Shown here: positions 1 to 11,719 of the stretch, piece by piece
How the letters are laid out: each line of letters begins with the position of its first letter
Numbering within the stretch: the stretch's first letter is position 1
From: Seminavis robusta
Lineage: Eukaryota > Bacillariophyta > Bacillariophyceae > Naviculales > Naviculaceae
Length of the DNA stretch: 64,000 bases
Direction of reading: 5' to 3'
NCBI GenBank assembly: GCA_903772945.1
Contig: CAICTM010000302.1
Span: 1-64,000, forward strand
Position numbers and translations under genes: made by a program
The notes under the pieces: model-generated
Told to the model about the DNA's origin: nothing
What the model saw: only the letters and a program-made list of their open reading frames with translations
Databases searched by the model: none

Positions 1-96
1 CATTACAGCATTGAAAGTGCCACCCACACCTTTGGTGCAATACAACAGGATATCCCCTGTTTGCAAGGAGTGAAGAGAGTGGGTGCACATGTTCAT
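1..96 (-). CDS. Permuted NlpC/P60-like protein, 5' fragment of a tandem paralogue (runs off the left edge)
   Basis: The minus strand reads from an ATG at 96 (a second ATG is at 90) for 32 codons to the window edge. It contains TGDILLYCTKGVGGTFNAV, which matches TGDILLYRTKDLGATFNAV in the complete gene at 736-1698 nearly residue for residue. The two genes are on the same strand and only about 640 bp apart, so this is a tandem duplicate. The catalytic His and Cys would lie beyond the window. Its N-terminus is about 45 residues shorter than in the neighbour, so the true start may be an upstream exon. The GDILLY match itself is seen directly; function is inferred from the family. Confidence 0.75.
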   Translation of the reverse strand, partial: MNMCTHSLHSLQTGDILLYCTKGVGGTFNAVM

Positions 97-735
97 CCTG
101 CTATTGCTGTTCTAGAGTTGTAATTTTGTGGTTGGTTGGTGGGGATACATGTAGTGCAGGATCCGTGTTTGCCTCCGTTGTAGCATTGGGAACAGTATGG
201 CCCGGGACAAGCAGTCAAAAGCGCAAAATCCACTTGCTCTCTTGCTTGAGACCCACACTGTCTCATACATGTAGCTCTTACAATGCTAGGAAACCATTAT
301 GACCAGTAGAACCCTCCCCTGTTTAAACCTTTATGTAGTCATTATGACCGGTACACGATTCTCATTTAAATGGATGTAATTTTTGCTTAATGAAAAATCG
401 GTTTTTTCGCAAACTTTGCACACAGTCCCACAACGTAAGCGCTACCGGACTCGGATACCAAAGCTTCCGAGGTCGGAGACTTCACACAGTGCATGTAACA
501 CACACACACACACACCCACACCCACACACACGCACACACATCTCTGCATAATAGCTAGCCAGAGAGCTGAGCTACTGCACGGCAGTGTCGCCACGAAACC
601 GAGACCTGACCAAGACCTGGCTGGTATGAACTATTAATAGTCTATGGTTTTAGAACTACTGTGCGGTGACGCAAGCACCAACCTGTGGAGTGGTTGCGTG
701 TTGCGTGCATTCATTTTAAAAGTAATGAATAGTTT
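97..735. other. Intergenic spacer with a CA microsatellite
   Basis: No gene recognised. A CA-rich microsatellite with C and G interruptions lies at about 497-540. The spacer separates the two tandem NlpC/P60-like copies and should hold the promoter of the partial copy. Confidence 0.6.
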
Positions 736-1698
736 CTAATGCTGCTGCTGCTGCTTTAGTTTTTGCTTCTTGTACTGTTCCTTCATTTGCATCTTTTTGA
801 GCTTGAGTGCTTGCTGCAATTCGTTTCCTTCAGGTACGATGAGTGGTTGTTCCTCACTGTAGGAATGTCCCGGTCGAGTGATTTGTTCGTCTTCTCCAAA
901 ATTGAAGGATCGTCTGGAATGTGGGTGCAGCTGTGCGATATCGGGTGGAGGCATGGCAAAGGACGCCGGGACTAGGTCATTGGAATGGAATCCCTCTTCT
1001 CGTAGAATGTGCAACTGCTGCAGACTCTCGGCTACCAATTCACTGCAATAGAATTGTGTCCAATCTTCCTTGGCATTTTTTAGGTACTGCGTGGCAGCGT
1101 ACTGTTTGTACTTTTTGCCCAATCGGTGGAGAAAGAGAGAGCGCGCCATGTCCAACGTCAACAGTTCCAATTTGCGGCCTAGGACTTCCCGTATGAACAA
1201 GAGCAGGTTAGAGTACGCACTGGGAGTGATCAAGCCACTGTGGCGTCGTACACTCAAGTATTCCAGGTTGTCAATCGTACGGGCCAGCCGAGCTTCCAGT
1301 GGAAATAGACAAACCCCCCGTTGCGGCACGACCTCGAATATGCAAATCGCGTCATTGTCATTGTTTTTGTCAATTTTGTCAATTTTATAATCTTCTGGAA
1401 AAAAAGGCTCTAAATCTGTCATTTTTCCTCTTACCACTACCGAACTGTGGCTGTAGTAGGATCCCTGCACGACCGCATTAAAGGTGGCCCCCAAATCCTT
1501 TGTACGGTAAAGGAGTATGTCGCCTGTATCCAAGGATTGCAAGACTTCCAGCGACTCTTCTTTCCAGTCGCTTTGACTAGAGTGGACTGTTAGACTGCAA
1601 GCCACACTGCTCTTCTCCTTATTACTAGCAAGTGCAGCTTGACGAGGAAACGAAGCATTCGGGAGAGGCATGATGTTGCGACGCAGAAAGGAAGGCAT
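736..1698 (-). CDS. Circularly permuted NlpC/P60-like (papain-fold, YiiX/DUF830-type) hydrolase
   Basis: A 320-aa protein in one exon, start ATG at 1698. Residues 58-66 read TGDILLYR, the usual entry motif of permuted NlpC/P60 domains. The motif YYSHSSVVV gives a candidate catalytic His84, and FYCSELVAESL a candidate nucleophile Cys218; a polar Glu122 sits between them. The order His first and Cys later is the permuted arrangement. Family members are thiol hydrolases (peptidase, amidase or acyl-transfer activity); the substrate cannot be told from sequence. The C-terminus is a basic Lys/Gln-rich helix ending in polyglutamine coded by a CTG/CAG run. The N-terminal 40 residues are basic and Ser-rich and could be a targeting peptide, which is inference. 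A partial paralogue lies just downstream at 1-96. Confidence 0.8.
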   Translation of the reverse strand: MPSFLRRNIMPLPNASFPRQAALASNKEKSSVACSLTVHSSQSDWKEESLEVLQSLDTGDILLYRTKDLGATFNAVVQGSYYSHSSVVVRGKMTDLEPFFPEDYKIDKIDKNNDNDAICIFEVVPQRGVCLFPLEARLARTIDNLEYLSVRRHSGLITPSAYSNLLLFIREVLGRKLELLTLDMARSLFLHRLGKKYKQYAATQYLKNAKEDWTQFYCSELVAESLQQLHILREEGFHSNDLVPASFAMPPPDIAQLHPHSRRSFNFGEDEQITRPGHSYSEEQPLIVPEGNELQQALKLKKMQMKEQYKKQKLKQQQQH

Positions 1699-3968
1699 TT
1701 GCGATTTTATTTATTTTTATTGTGACGTCTGAGCCAAAACAAACCATTGATGAATGATTCAATCGTGCTGGATGCTGTCCGTGACACAAAACCATCAAGC
1801 TTCCCAGCCAGGATCTCACAGGATCCATTCCGAGCCAAAAGATTCATGACACGACAAGCCTAGCTAGAGCATCAGGCAGCCTGGCTGGTTTAAAGGCTGA
1901 ACCTGAACAAAAGAACTAAGACTTTGGAACAATGACGGAGTGAAAAAGATACGCACCTCTACTACTAGCTAGCCTGCGACCGGTACGGTACTGTACATCG
2001 CTTGAACAACCGTCTCGTGCTGCCTCCTCCAAGCAAACCAAAGGCTGTCTGTTGCTTGGCCTGCATGCTGGACCAAAGGCCAACCCAACAAGAACAATTA
2101 ATTATGTTCATTGCAATTACCAGCACCTTGCTCAAGTAACAAATGAAGCAGTTTTCAGGAACTTCTTGCTCGCCTTGATCCTACGGTATTGATAGCCTAC
2201 CGATCACGGAAGGAGTGTGAAAATAAGCTTCTTTCCAAAAAGATTCTTGACACGAGAAGACTTTAGTCAACATACAGCCTTCCTGGGTCCAAACACAAGC
2301 AACGTCAGTTATGGATGCATTCATGCCCACGCCGATTTGACTGTGGGAAAAACTTCTTGTCTGAATCTGTAGCTAGCTAGTATAATAATACTTTATCTAC
2401 ATGTACCTCATGATCGACTCCAGCGCAAAGATACTGTCATGTCACGTTACCATGACCACTAGGGTAGGAGTTATCGCAGCTTCTCCTCACGTTTCCACAT
2501 CGTATCTGCACAATACTAGCTAGCTAGCTCGACTACTAGAGCCCTATTCCGATTGGATTCCGAGAAAAAGGTCAACTCAGGACACTTTCGAAGGACTCAA
2601 AAGCAAGGCTCAGCAGTACCGGTACTTTACTGTGCTAGCATGATGTGCTAGCTAGAGTAGTGCTCCTCGTAGTACTCCTTATGCAGCTACTAGTAGCTAG
2701 TAGCCCAAACGACAAACAGTCGTCGTCGACTGTTGACTTCAAGAACCCAATCTTGCTACGGTACCTGTGCTTGAATGCCGCCCGTGCCCGGTGAGCGGAC
2801 TGGACTTGTGGGAAATACCCGGGCATCGACTCGTGGTTACACTTTCGGTGTTTTCCCCCAACCAATTCAATAATAGCCTCTGCATTCTTCAGTTGCATGT
2901 TGTGGGCAATGCAGCCTTGAAACATCCGCCTCATCCTCTGCCTCATCAAAAGCACGATTAAGAGAGGAAAGGAAAGCACCTACGCCTCGTGATGCCCACA
3001 CACTGACTGGTCTCTCGTGGCTTTCTCCTTTCCCCTCTCCACCGCTCCTGGTCTTTTCTACTGTTGCGGACCAGCAACCAGCAACCGAATGTATCAATGT
3101 GGCAGTGCCACCACCAAAGGTGTGGTTTTGACAGTTTCTGCAAAATGTCCTACTACTAGTCTACTGGCATCAGCTTTTGTGCGCTGAGAATGACTTTTTC
3201 GAATAAGACGCCTACAACGCCCGTCTTTTTGTTGTTGTTGCCAGGAAGCTGCCCTTCCGCCTTACGTACACAGCTCCTTACGCCCGACACACCCGTCACA
3301 TTATTTATTGCGGTCATCAATAAAGCTGATCTTACTGGTTCACTGTTCACTGCAACACTACAAACATCCAGAGCAGTCTTCTACTCAGTACTGGTAAAAG
3401 GCCATTGAGAATGTCAACAGTTACTATTCGTAAGCAGGATTGTTATTTTTCCAGAGACAGAACTTGTCAATGTCCCATGACCCGAAGTAGATTTAATTTA
3501 GTAGATAGAATCTGATGTACCGGGTTTCTGTCTATGAAGTCGCTACTAATACTATACCTTTAGAGTGTCGTACCGCTGGACATGGTACCGTGAGAAGTGG
3601 GATCCTGGAGGGACCAGTGTTGATGCGGAATGCCAATGTGCGTCTTGTTCTGATCCGTGACGACACGATGTACGGTGTCGTGCCGCTTGACATCGTGCCA
3701 CCAAAGTGGGACCAGTGTTGGTGCTGAATGCCTGCTGGTTTTGCCTCCTAATCGAATGATCAATCAGAATCAGTGGTCTGATGTTATAGCTAGCTAGCTA
3801 GTTAGGGGTTTTGCGCGTCATAGCATCATTTTGGCTGTGCTCTTGAATTCGTACAGTAGCTCATTGATCATCGTTTCATTCCAACATTCCAACACTCGCT
3901 CCCTACTTCGATCTCGCCAAATCTCTTCTAGTTTACCTTTACTTCACTTCACTTGATGCAGTAGCACT
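1699..3968. other. Intergenic region between divergent genes
   Basis: This stretch lies between the NlpC/P60-like gene (minus) and the PSS/BspA gene (plus) and must contain both promoters. No coding stretch was convincing. It is rich in CTAGCTAG and TACCGGTA words (for example around 1977, 2380, 2515-2530, 2600 and 3790). A degenerate direct repeat of about 55-65 bp lies at 3567-3634 and 3677-3731. Confidence 0.6.
3567..3731 (+). repeat. Degenerate local duplication, two copies
   Basis: GTCGTACCGCTGGACATGG at 3567 is echoed by GTCGTGCCGCTTGACATCG at 3677. GGGACCAGTGTTGATGCGG near 3611 is echoed by GGGACCAGTGTTGGTGCTG near 3708. The copies differ by substitutions and a short length change. 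Several differences fall three bases apart, which hints at former coding sequence, but no open frame spans both. Confidence 0.55.
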
Positions 3969-6900
3969 ATGACATACAGTCCTATTAATAGTATGATTTG
4001 TTTCTTGACCTTACTCACCATGATGATGCTGGTCAATGCCCTGCCCAAACAAGGCCTGATCTCTGTGAACGAGTACTCCTGCGATTCGACCAAGACCATC
4101 ATTGATAGCCGCATCCTCTTTCTTCACTTCTTGGAAGATGATGACTCGAGTGTGGAGTTGCAGTTGCAGTTGCAGTTGCTGCTAGATGATGATAATCTGG
4201 TGGCAATTCTAGAAGAAACCATTCTGGAATCGTACAACAATCAGAGCTTTGTCTCCTGCGATCTGCCTCATTTTCGGACCATGCAAAGTGTCACTCTGAT
4301 CCAAGACACTGACAGCATGTTTGCCAACACAGAGCAGTACTATGACTACTACTATGACAGCCAAGGGAGATCTACTATTGTGTTGGCCTTTCAAGTTCAA
4401 GCTCATTGCCGGAACTGTACAGACACCCAACCATTGTTTGAAGAGTATGTTGCAACTGCTAACAACAGCTCTACCACCACGGTGGGCCAGGCAACGGCAA
4501 CCACAAAGGCAACACCAGCAAGCCCTCCAAAACTAACCTTTTCAACAACGAGGCAGGTACCTCTTGCTACTTTGGATGATGGGTCCTGTGTCTGCCCTAT
4601 CAGTGCTCGACCACAACCTAATTTGCTGGCACAAGAAGAGTTCCTGCCAGTGCTCAACACAAACATCAGGCTGAGTACTGGATTCCCTTTGATCAATGCA
4701 TTCAGTCTGGCAGAGCTGCAATCCATTGACTGTGGCGACTCTGAGGACATGCAGACATTCACGTCTTCTTCTTATGTTTCAGTGGAAATGAGGATTGGCG
4801 AGAGCCCATCAGATTCCGAGCTAAAGAAGCTGCAAACGGTTTTTATGAATACCTACAATGAGCTCGCATTTCAGTCGTGTGATCCCAATGTACGAACTAT
4901 CTCAGAAGTCTCTCTCCAGATACAGTTTGAAAAAGACAGTGAACAGGAGCAGCATGATATGGCTACGGCTGTCTTCTCCATTGAAGGGCAATGTCAGAAT
5001 AATTGCCCAGTAACCAAGAGCGGGAGCCTATCACTCTTTGAGGCCAATTCTTCTGGGTTCCAGTTGCCTACACGGAGTCTCCACCAGAGGAAGCTGTCTA
5101 CACGTACCAACAACCAGAAACAGTTTGAGTGGGATGTAGTGAAACAGCACAGACATTTGCAGGACTCTTGCCTCTGCCCCGCCAACAGCAACCCCAAAAA
5201 CGGGGTCTCAGAAGGAGAATTCCTGCAGAGCTTCCAGCAGGAGATTGACCGGCTACAGGAAGAAGGAGAAATTGAGGCCATTGAACATGCAGTGGATCTT
5301 CAAGAAGCTCTACTTGTGGCATGTACAGGAGAAATCAAGGAGTTCAAGTCAGTGGTCTTCTCAGATCTCAAGGTGAATATTACAGCTTTGACTCGTGAGG
5401 ATGCCACAAGGCTAGAGGAATCATTCCAAGAATCCTACAACAGGTAAGGCGTCCCCATTGTTTGCAAACAATCTGTTGCTGTAGCCATTGGTCATGTCTG
5501 ACACATCCCAACCTATGAACTCCATTGTATTCGAAAAGATTGGCATTCATCACTTGCGATGGACATTTTCGAACTATCATTAATGTGGAGCTCCAGGTTG
5601 CCTCTGCAGATGGCATCAATGATGGTGGAAGGCGACTAGATGATATCCTGATGGATCAAGAACAGTACCAATGGAGCCTCAGTCTTACATCTGAATATCC
5701 CTACAGCAATTCTAGCAACACTGCAAACACCCACTTCAACAACACAGACATCGTTAACAATGCAACGGCTTATCCAAGTAACCGAGGCAGAGAGATTGTC
5801 CCTACTTTGTTTGCAGTGACAGGAACTTGCCGTGTGAGTCATGAGCTATCTTTCCTTGCAGCTTCCAATCTGCATGTTGGCTCCATTATTGACTCAAATC
5901 TTAATCTGCCACTTTTTCTTCTGGTGTAGGACTGCCCTGTGACTGATACAGGAACATTCAACTTGTTTGATGATGCATTTAGGAGACGTAGGAGGATGTC
6001 AGCACTGCAAGGACCAGAAAGGGCGCCATCATCCAACTACTTTCACAATCTCATGAATCCAATGAGAGACCTTCAAGAGGATCAAGACATTGATGGCGAT
6101 GGGGGTACTTGCGTCTGTCCTGCAGGAGAAGAACCAACCATTGGGAATGGCCCCAGTAGAGAAGACTTCGAAACAGGATACAATGATGTGATTGAACAGC
6201 TGGAAGATGATGGAGAAATTGAGGCAACAGAGACCTCAGTTGAAAACATTGTGGAGGGTCAACCTGTGCTCTGTAATGGGGAAATCCGGCAGTTCACCTC
6301 TTTTGTCTATGCTGATCTTGGTGTTGATCCCAACAATTTGAGCAACAACACCATTCAGAGGCTGGAAAAGGTATTTGAGGAAACCTACAACAGCTTGTCA
6401 TTTGAAGCATGCGATGAGTTCTTTCGTGTTGTGTCCAATGTTGGGCTGCTGGTGGATAGAGAGATATCCAGCAGACGGCTACAAGAAGTGGGCACCAACA
6501 ACAGCACAGCAACATCCAACACTACCAACTACACTTCTACTGAAGAAGTGGATCGGGCTGGTGATAGGGTTCTGTTTGAAGTCACAGGGAGGTGTCGCAA
6601 CTGTCCTGTAACCAACACAGGCAGCTTCAATCTTTTTGATGATGCATTCAGAAGAGCGTTGATTGAAGGCAGAAAGCTCCATTCCTTTGCAAGTGGGTTC
6701 TCTCAGCATCCTAAGAGTAATGCAGTACCATATTCTTTCAAAGATAACAGGAGGAACCTGCAGCAAGCCTTAGATGTGTGCTTGTGCCCAATTGGGAAAG
6801 AACCAGATGATGCAAGGAATACAACAACCAGGGACTTCCTAATGGAGTACAACACAAATCTTATTAAGTCTCTACAAGAGGAAGCAGAAGCCCAGGCAGC

Positions 6901-9900
6901 CAGCTCTGGTGGGTCCTTCACAGGAACTCAGCAACAAAATTTTACTGAGGAAATTCCAATAATTGTTATTGAAGAATACTCAGTGGATCCCAGAACAGCT
7001 AATTTCACACCAAGCCCAACAACAGAGTTTCCAACAACTGCTCAACCATCAACTTCTGCTCCGGCAACAGCCCCACCAAACACTGCAGCACCAATAACAG
7101 CGGGTCCTACTCAATTGCCAACAACAATGTCTCCAACTGAAATCCCCATAACCAGTAATCCGCGCACAGAACCACCAGTAACCAGTCAGCCAACTACAGT
7201 AGAACCAATGACAGCAAGTCCTGCCACTGGCCAACCCACAACCAATTTGCCAACAGGAGTACCAACTGAAGGTTCTTCGCAATTCCCAACAAGTGGATCA
7301 CCCACACAAAGGCCAACTGGAACTCCCACCCCTGAACCAACCTGGGAACCAACAGAGGATCCCACAAATGCTCCCACTACACAACCCTCCCCAGAGCCTA
7401 CTTTAAGCCCTACAATGGTTCCCACATCACAACCTTCACTGGAGCCAACTCCATCACAACCTTCACTGGAGCCAACTCCAGAACCTACCCCAGACCCCAC
7501 GGCTACTCCATCAGTTACCCCAAGCTTAGCACCCACTGGAGCTACATGCAATCTCCCACTTCAGAGTTCAACTGTAGAAATGTCAATTGTTCTTTCTGGG
7601 GACTCCTCTGTCCTGTCAGATGAGTATCTTGCAAGTACTATGATGAATGCTAGCCAATCTACTGTGACATCCAATCCATGCACACCTGATGTTACCAGTG
7701 CAACAGTCCAAAGCAGAATTTTGCAAAGACGAAGGCTTCAGGGAACAGCTGGGTCAGAGACCATCCTGTACTTACTCGCGTGTCAACAAGCTGACACAGG
7801 TGACATGTACAAGTCATGGTACACCACACCTCTTCTAGTGGCCTATAGTCAAATAACTCAAGAATTTGGTGTCTCAGCTGTGGGAGCCCGGCAGCCCACC
7901 AGCAGTCCTTCATCCCTCCCATCAAGCAGTCCTTCAAATACGCCATCAACGAGGCCTACAGCCAAGCCAACACTCATACCCTCATCCAAGCCAACTTTTC
8001 TTCCAACAAGAGCTCCAAGTCTCCCCCCAAGTGCTTCTCCCAGTCCTAAACCCACTGCTAGTCCAAGTCCTAAACCCTCTACCAGTCCAAGTCCAAAGCC
8101 ATCAATGATTCCAAGCATTGGTCCGTCTTCAAGCCCATCCATATTTCCATCAGGTGATCCCAGCACTATCCCCAGCAGTGCACCTACTCTAAGTGCTCAA
8201 CCAACATCTACTTACTCACCAAGTTATAGCCCATCATCCAGTACCCTGCCCAGTGAAATACCAAGTTCAGGGCCCAGTCAATACCCCAGCTCGATGCCCA
8301 GTCAATACCCCAGCTCAGTGCCAAGCCAGCCTGCAAGTCAATCACCAAGCAAGTCACCTAGCTCAATGCCATCCAATAGTGCCAACCCAAGTAGCCTACC
8401 TTCGTCAGAACCCTCAATACTGCCCAGTTCAACTCCAAGCAACAGCAGTGTGCCTAGCTCTATTCCTTCAACCAGTGTTACTCCCAGTGTGAATCCAAGC
8501 TCATCACTCAGCTCATCTCCGAGCTCAAGACCATCATACAGTGCAGCTCCAAGTGTGGACCCCTCATCCACACCATCAGAGGCCCCAAGTGCCAACCCTA
8601 GTACAAGTGCTACACCAACAACATCAAGTTTCCTGCCCTCAAGCAGCAAAGCACCCAGTATGCCCCCCAGCACATCCACAAGCTCTTCCCCCAGCATGAA
8701 CCCATCAATAAGTTCAAATCCAAGCCTGAACCCCTCATCAACTCCCTCTCAGAGCCCCAGCTCCATGCCCAGTATAAGTGCTGCTCCAACAACATCAAGT
8801 TTCATGCCCTCAATCAGCAATGCCCCCAGTTTCTTCCCAAGCACATCCCCAAGCTCTAACCCCTCATCCACACCCTCACAGAGGCCCAGCTCCATGCCCA
8901 GTATAAGTGCTGCTCCAACAACATTAACTTTCATGCCCTCAATCAGTAGTGCACCCAGTTTCTTCCCAAGCACATCCCCAAGTGCATCTCCCAGCATGAA
9001 TCCATCAATCAGCACTGCTCCAAGTGCAGGCCCCTCCTTGCAGCCTTCTTTGGCACCTAGTTTCATTCCTAGCCACTCACCAACAGGGAGCTCTCAACCC
9101 AGTGACAGGCCTAGTGCTGGTCCCAGTGCAAGTCAATCTCCAAGCTCTGTTCCAAGTGGCAGTCCCAGCTTGATTCCCAGTATTTCACCAAGCATCTCTC
9201 CTAGCTTTGGGCCTAGCACAAGTCCCAGCACCACACCAAGCATTCCACCTAGTCAGGTGCCATCAAGCAGTAACCAGCCCAGTGGCTTGCCAAGCAACCT
9301 CCCCAGCACAAGCCAATCTCCAAGTGAAAGCCCAAGCAACCTTCCCAGTAGATCTCCAAGTCTAATGCCAAGCCATACTCCAAGTTTGTTACCCAGTCAG
9401 TCCCCAAGTCTATTGCCAAGCAAGCATCCTAGTGCTACACCTTCTTCTGATCCAAGTACCTCCCCAAGCAACATTCCTAGCACCATTCCTAGCAACTCAC
9501 CAAGCATCATTCCAAGTTCTCCACCCAGTGATAATCCAAGCAGCTCTCCCAGCAATGCACCAAGTTGGCTTCCAAGTAATAACCCCAGTTCAAAACCAAG
9601 TAGCATGCCAAGTTCAGCTCCCAGTGACAACCCCAGTGACAGCCCCAGTTTTGTTCCCAGCATCAGCCCAAGTGATCAACCCAGTTTGCAACCCAGTTTT
9701 TTGCCAAGTGTCACTCCAAGCTCTTCACCAAGCAGTGTCCCAAGTGTTGAACCAAGTGACCAACCAAGCACCAGCCCTAGTTCTTCACCAAGTGACCTAC
9801 CCAGTGTCAGTCCAAGCAATTCACCAAGTTTGCCACCAAGTGGGTCCCCAAGTAGACTGCCAAGTGTTGTTCCCAGTGCTTCCCCAAGTAGTCTCCCAAG

Positions 9901-11402
9901 TTTTTCTCCAAGTGATCAACCAAGCCTCTCTCCCAGCAGCACACCAAGTGATCAACCAAGCATTTTACCAAGTGGCAGACGAAGTGTGAATCCCAGTGCT
10001 ATGCCAAGTAGTCTCCCCAGTATTGCTCCTAGTGACCAACCCAGCATGGATCCCAGTGCATCACCAAGTGATCTTCCTAGTGTTACACCAAGTACACAGC
10101 CTAGTGTTACTCCCAGTGCGGCACCAAGCACCATTCCTAGTATTGTACCAAGCACTCAGCCAAGTTTTTCCCCAAGTGTGGCACCAAGTGACATTCCTAG
10201 CAGTGCGCCAAGCAACCAGCCTAGTTTTTCCCCCAGTGTGGCACCAAGCGACGTTCCTAGCTGGTCTCCAAGCTTTTCCCCAAGCAACAATCCAAGTTCA
10301 CAGCCAAGTACCTTGCCCAGTACTTCACCAAGTGACCAGCCCAGTACTGTTCCCAGCACTTCCCCAAGTAACCAACCAAGTATTATTCCCAGCACTTCCC
10401 CCAGTGACCAGCCCAGTTTGGATCCTAGTTCTAGACCAAGTAACTTTCCCAGCACTTCCCCCAGTGACCAGCCCAGTACTATTCCCAGTACATCACCCAG
10501 CATCCAGCCCAGTTTGGATCCCAGTTCAAGACCAAGTGGCTTGCCCAGCATTTCCCCCAGTTCAAAGCCCAGTTCCTTACCCAGTGGAGGCCCAAGTCAG
10601 GCACCAACCCCGGTACCTGTAATCAATGACAGGGATGATCTGCTGGCAGAAATTGAAACTTGGATAACCACAGGAACATCTCAATATGGTGGTATCAACA
10701 CCTGGGATGTTTCCAGAGTAACTGACTTCAGCACATTGTTTTTTGATCGACCCACCTTTAATGATGACATCAGTGGCTGGGAAACAAGCCAAGTGCTGGA
10801 CATGCCACAAATGTTCGCTGCAGCCACCATATTCAACCAAAACATCGCAGGTAAGTTGTTTGGATTCTCAGAGAGATACAACTACTCCGGGGTAGATGTA
10901 TGTAATCGGAGAAGTTCTCACCTCAGTGTACTTTGGTGATCTGTTGGAATAGGTTGGAATGTTGCAAAGGTCACTAGAATGGATTATTGCTTCTGGAAAG
11001 CCAGCGCTTTCAACGTAGATATCTCAGGTATGTGGCAAACCTCCTAACCCACTAATTGGGTCTTGTTTTATGCCGATATTCTCACATTTTATTTTGGTGC
11101 ACCTTGATGGTGCTTGGAACAGGTTGGGCCATTAACTCTGTGGCAGATATTAATGGAATGTAAGTTGCATTGCAGAGCTTAATTAAACATGTGCACCAGC
11201 AGAAGTGCTCACATCCAAGTGTTTTGCGTGGGCCAGGTTTTATGAGGCCACATTGTTTAATCAAAATTTGTGTGCTTGGGCTCATCATCCTTTGTCCACA
11301 GGCCCCGCATTAGCGTTTCACCGAACTGGCTGCCCTTCTCCTCCTGCTGCTGGCCCATGGTGGGATGGGACAAAATGGGATTACCTTTGTGCTTACTGTT
11401 AG
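3969..11402 (+). CDS. Secreted Cys-rich repeat / PSS-repeat / BspA-like (DUF285) surface protein
   Basis: Six exons give 2,322 aa: 3969-5443, 5539-5833, 5930-10850, 10953-11027, 11123-11159 and 11237-11402. All introns are GT-AG, 78-102 bp, and every join keeps frame. Residues 1-25 form a signal peptide. About 4.5 copies of a unit of roughly 200 aa follow; each has CxCP near its start, a GEI..F..V..DL core, then ETYN.LSFE.CD and finally CRNCPVTN.GSFNLFDDAFRR. A Thr/Pro tract covers about 951-1124. Residues about 1243-2151 are an almost pure PS-xx-PS tract, typical of diatom extracellular proteins. Residues about 2155-2322 are BspA-like repeats (FNQNIAGWNV, MFYEATLFNQNLCAW). A wall, adhesion or mucilage role is inferred from composition. 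Introns 1 and 2 lie only in the third Cys unit. Confidence 0.85.
7012..10610 (+). repeat. Coding Pro/Thr/Ser tandem repeat tracts
   Basis: Two low-complexity coding tracts interrupted by an ordinary 100-residue segment (about 7540-7880). The first is Pro/Thr-rich. The second repeats CCAAGT/CCCAGT codon pairs every 12 or so bases, coding PS-xx-PS. The 12-base period keeps several other frames open on both strands, which produces artefact reading frames rich in Leu/Gly or Gln/Val. Confidence 0.9.
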
Positions 11403-11719
11403 TCATCTGTGGGTAGCACTGTAAGCAGGGTAACTATGCACTCGCTGCTGGTCAACTCTAGGTGGCTCCTGCACTGCAAAGCAGTTTTGCCTCCATCTTC
11501 AGATGGTCCCAGATGTGAGCTGTCGCAGCATTTTGATTTTAATAAGAGACTTGCCTGTGTGGTACTAACCAACTGGTACTAACCAACAGGAACTAACTAC
11601 CGGTAGCTTGCTAGCTACTAAAGGAATGATGAATTGAATCCACGGAGAGTATATTTTTGAAAGACAGAGTTCTAACTTTGCAGATCTAGAGTTGTTGGTT
11701 GGCAATTTGTATCCCCCAA

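Noticed and set aside
7049-10551. Long open frames on both strands across the PSS tract, rich in Leu/Gly or Gln/Val/Pro
   Set aside because: They are shadows of the 12-base codon repeat, which keeps other frames open. They have no independent start context or motif.
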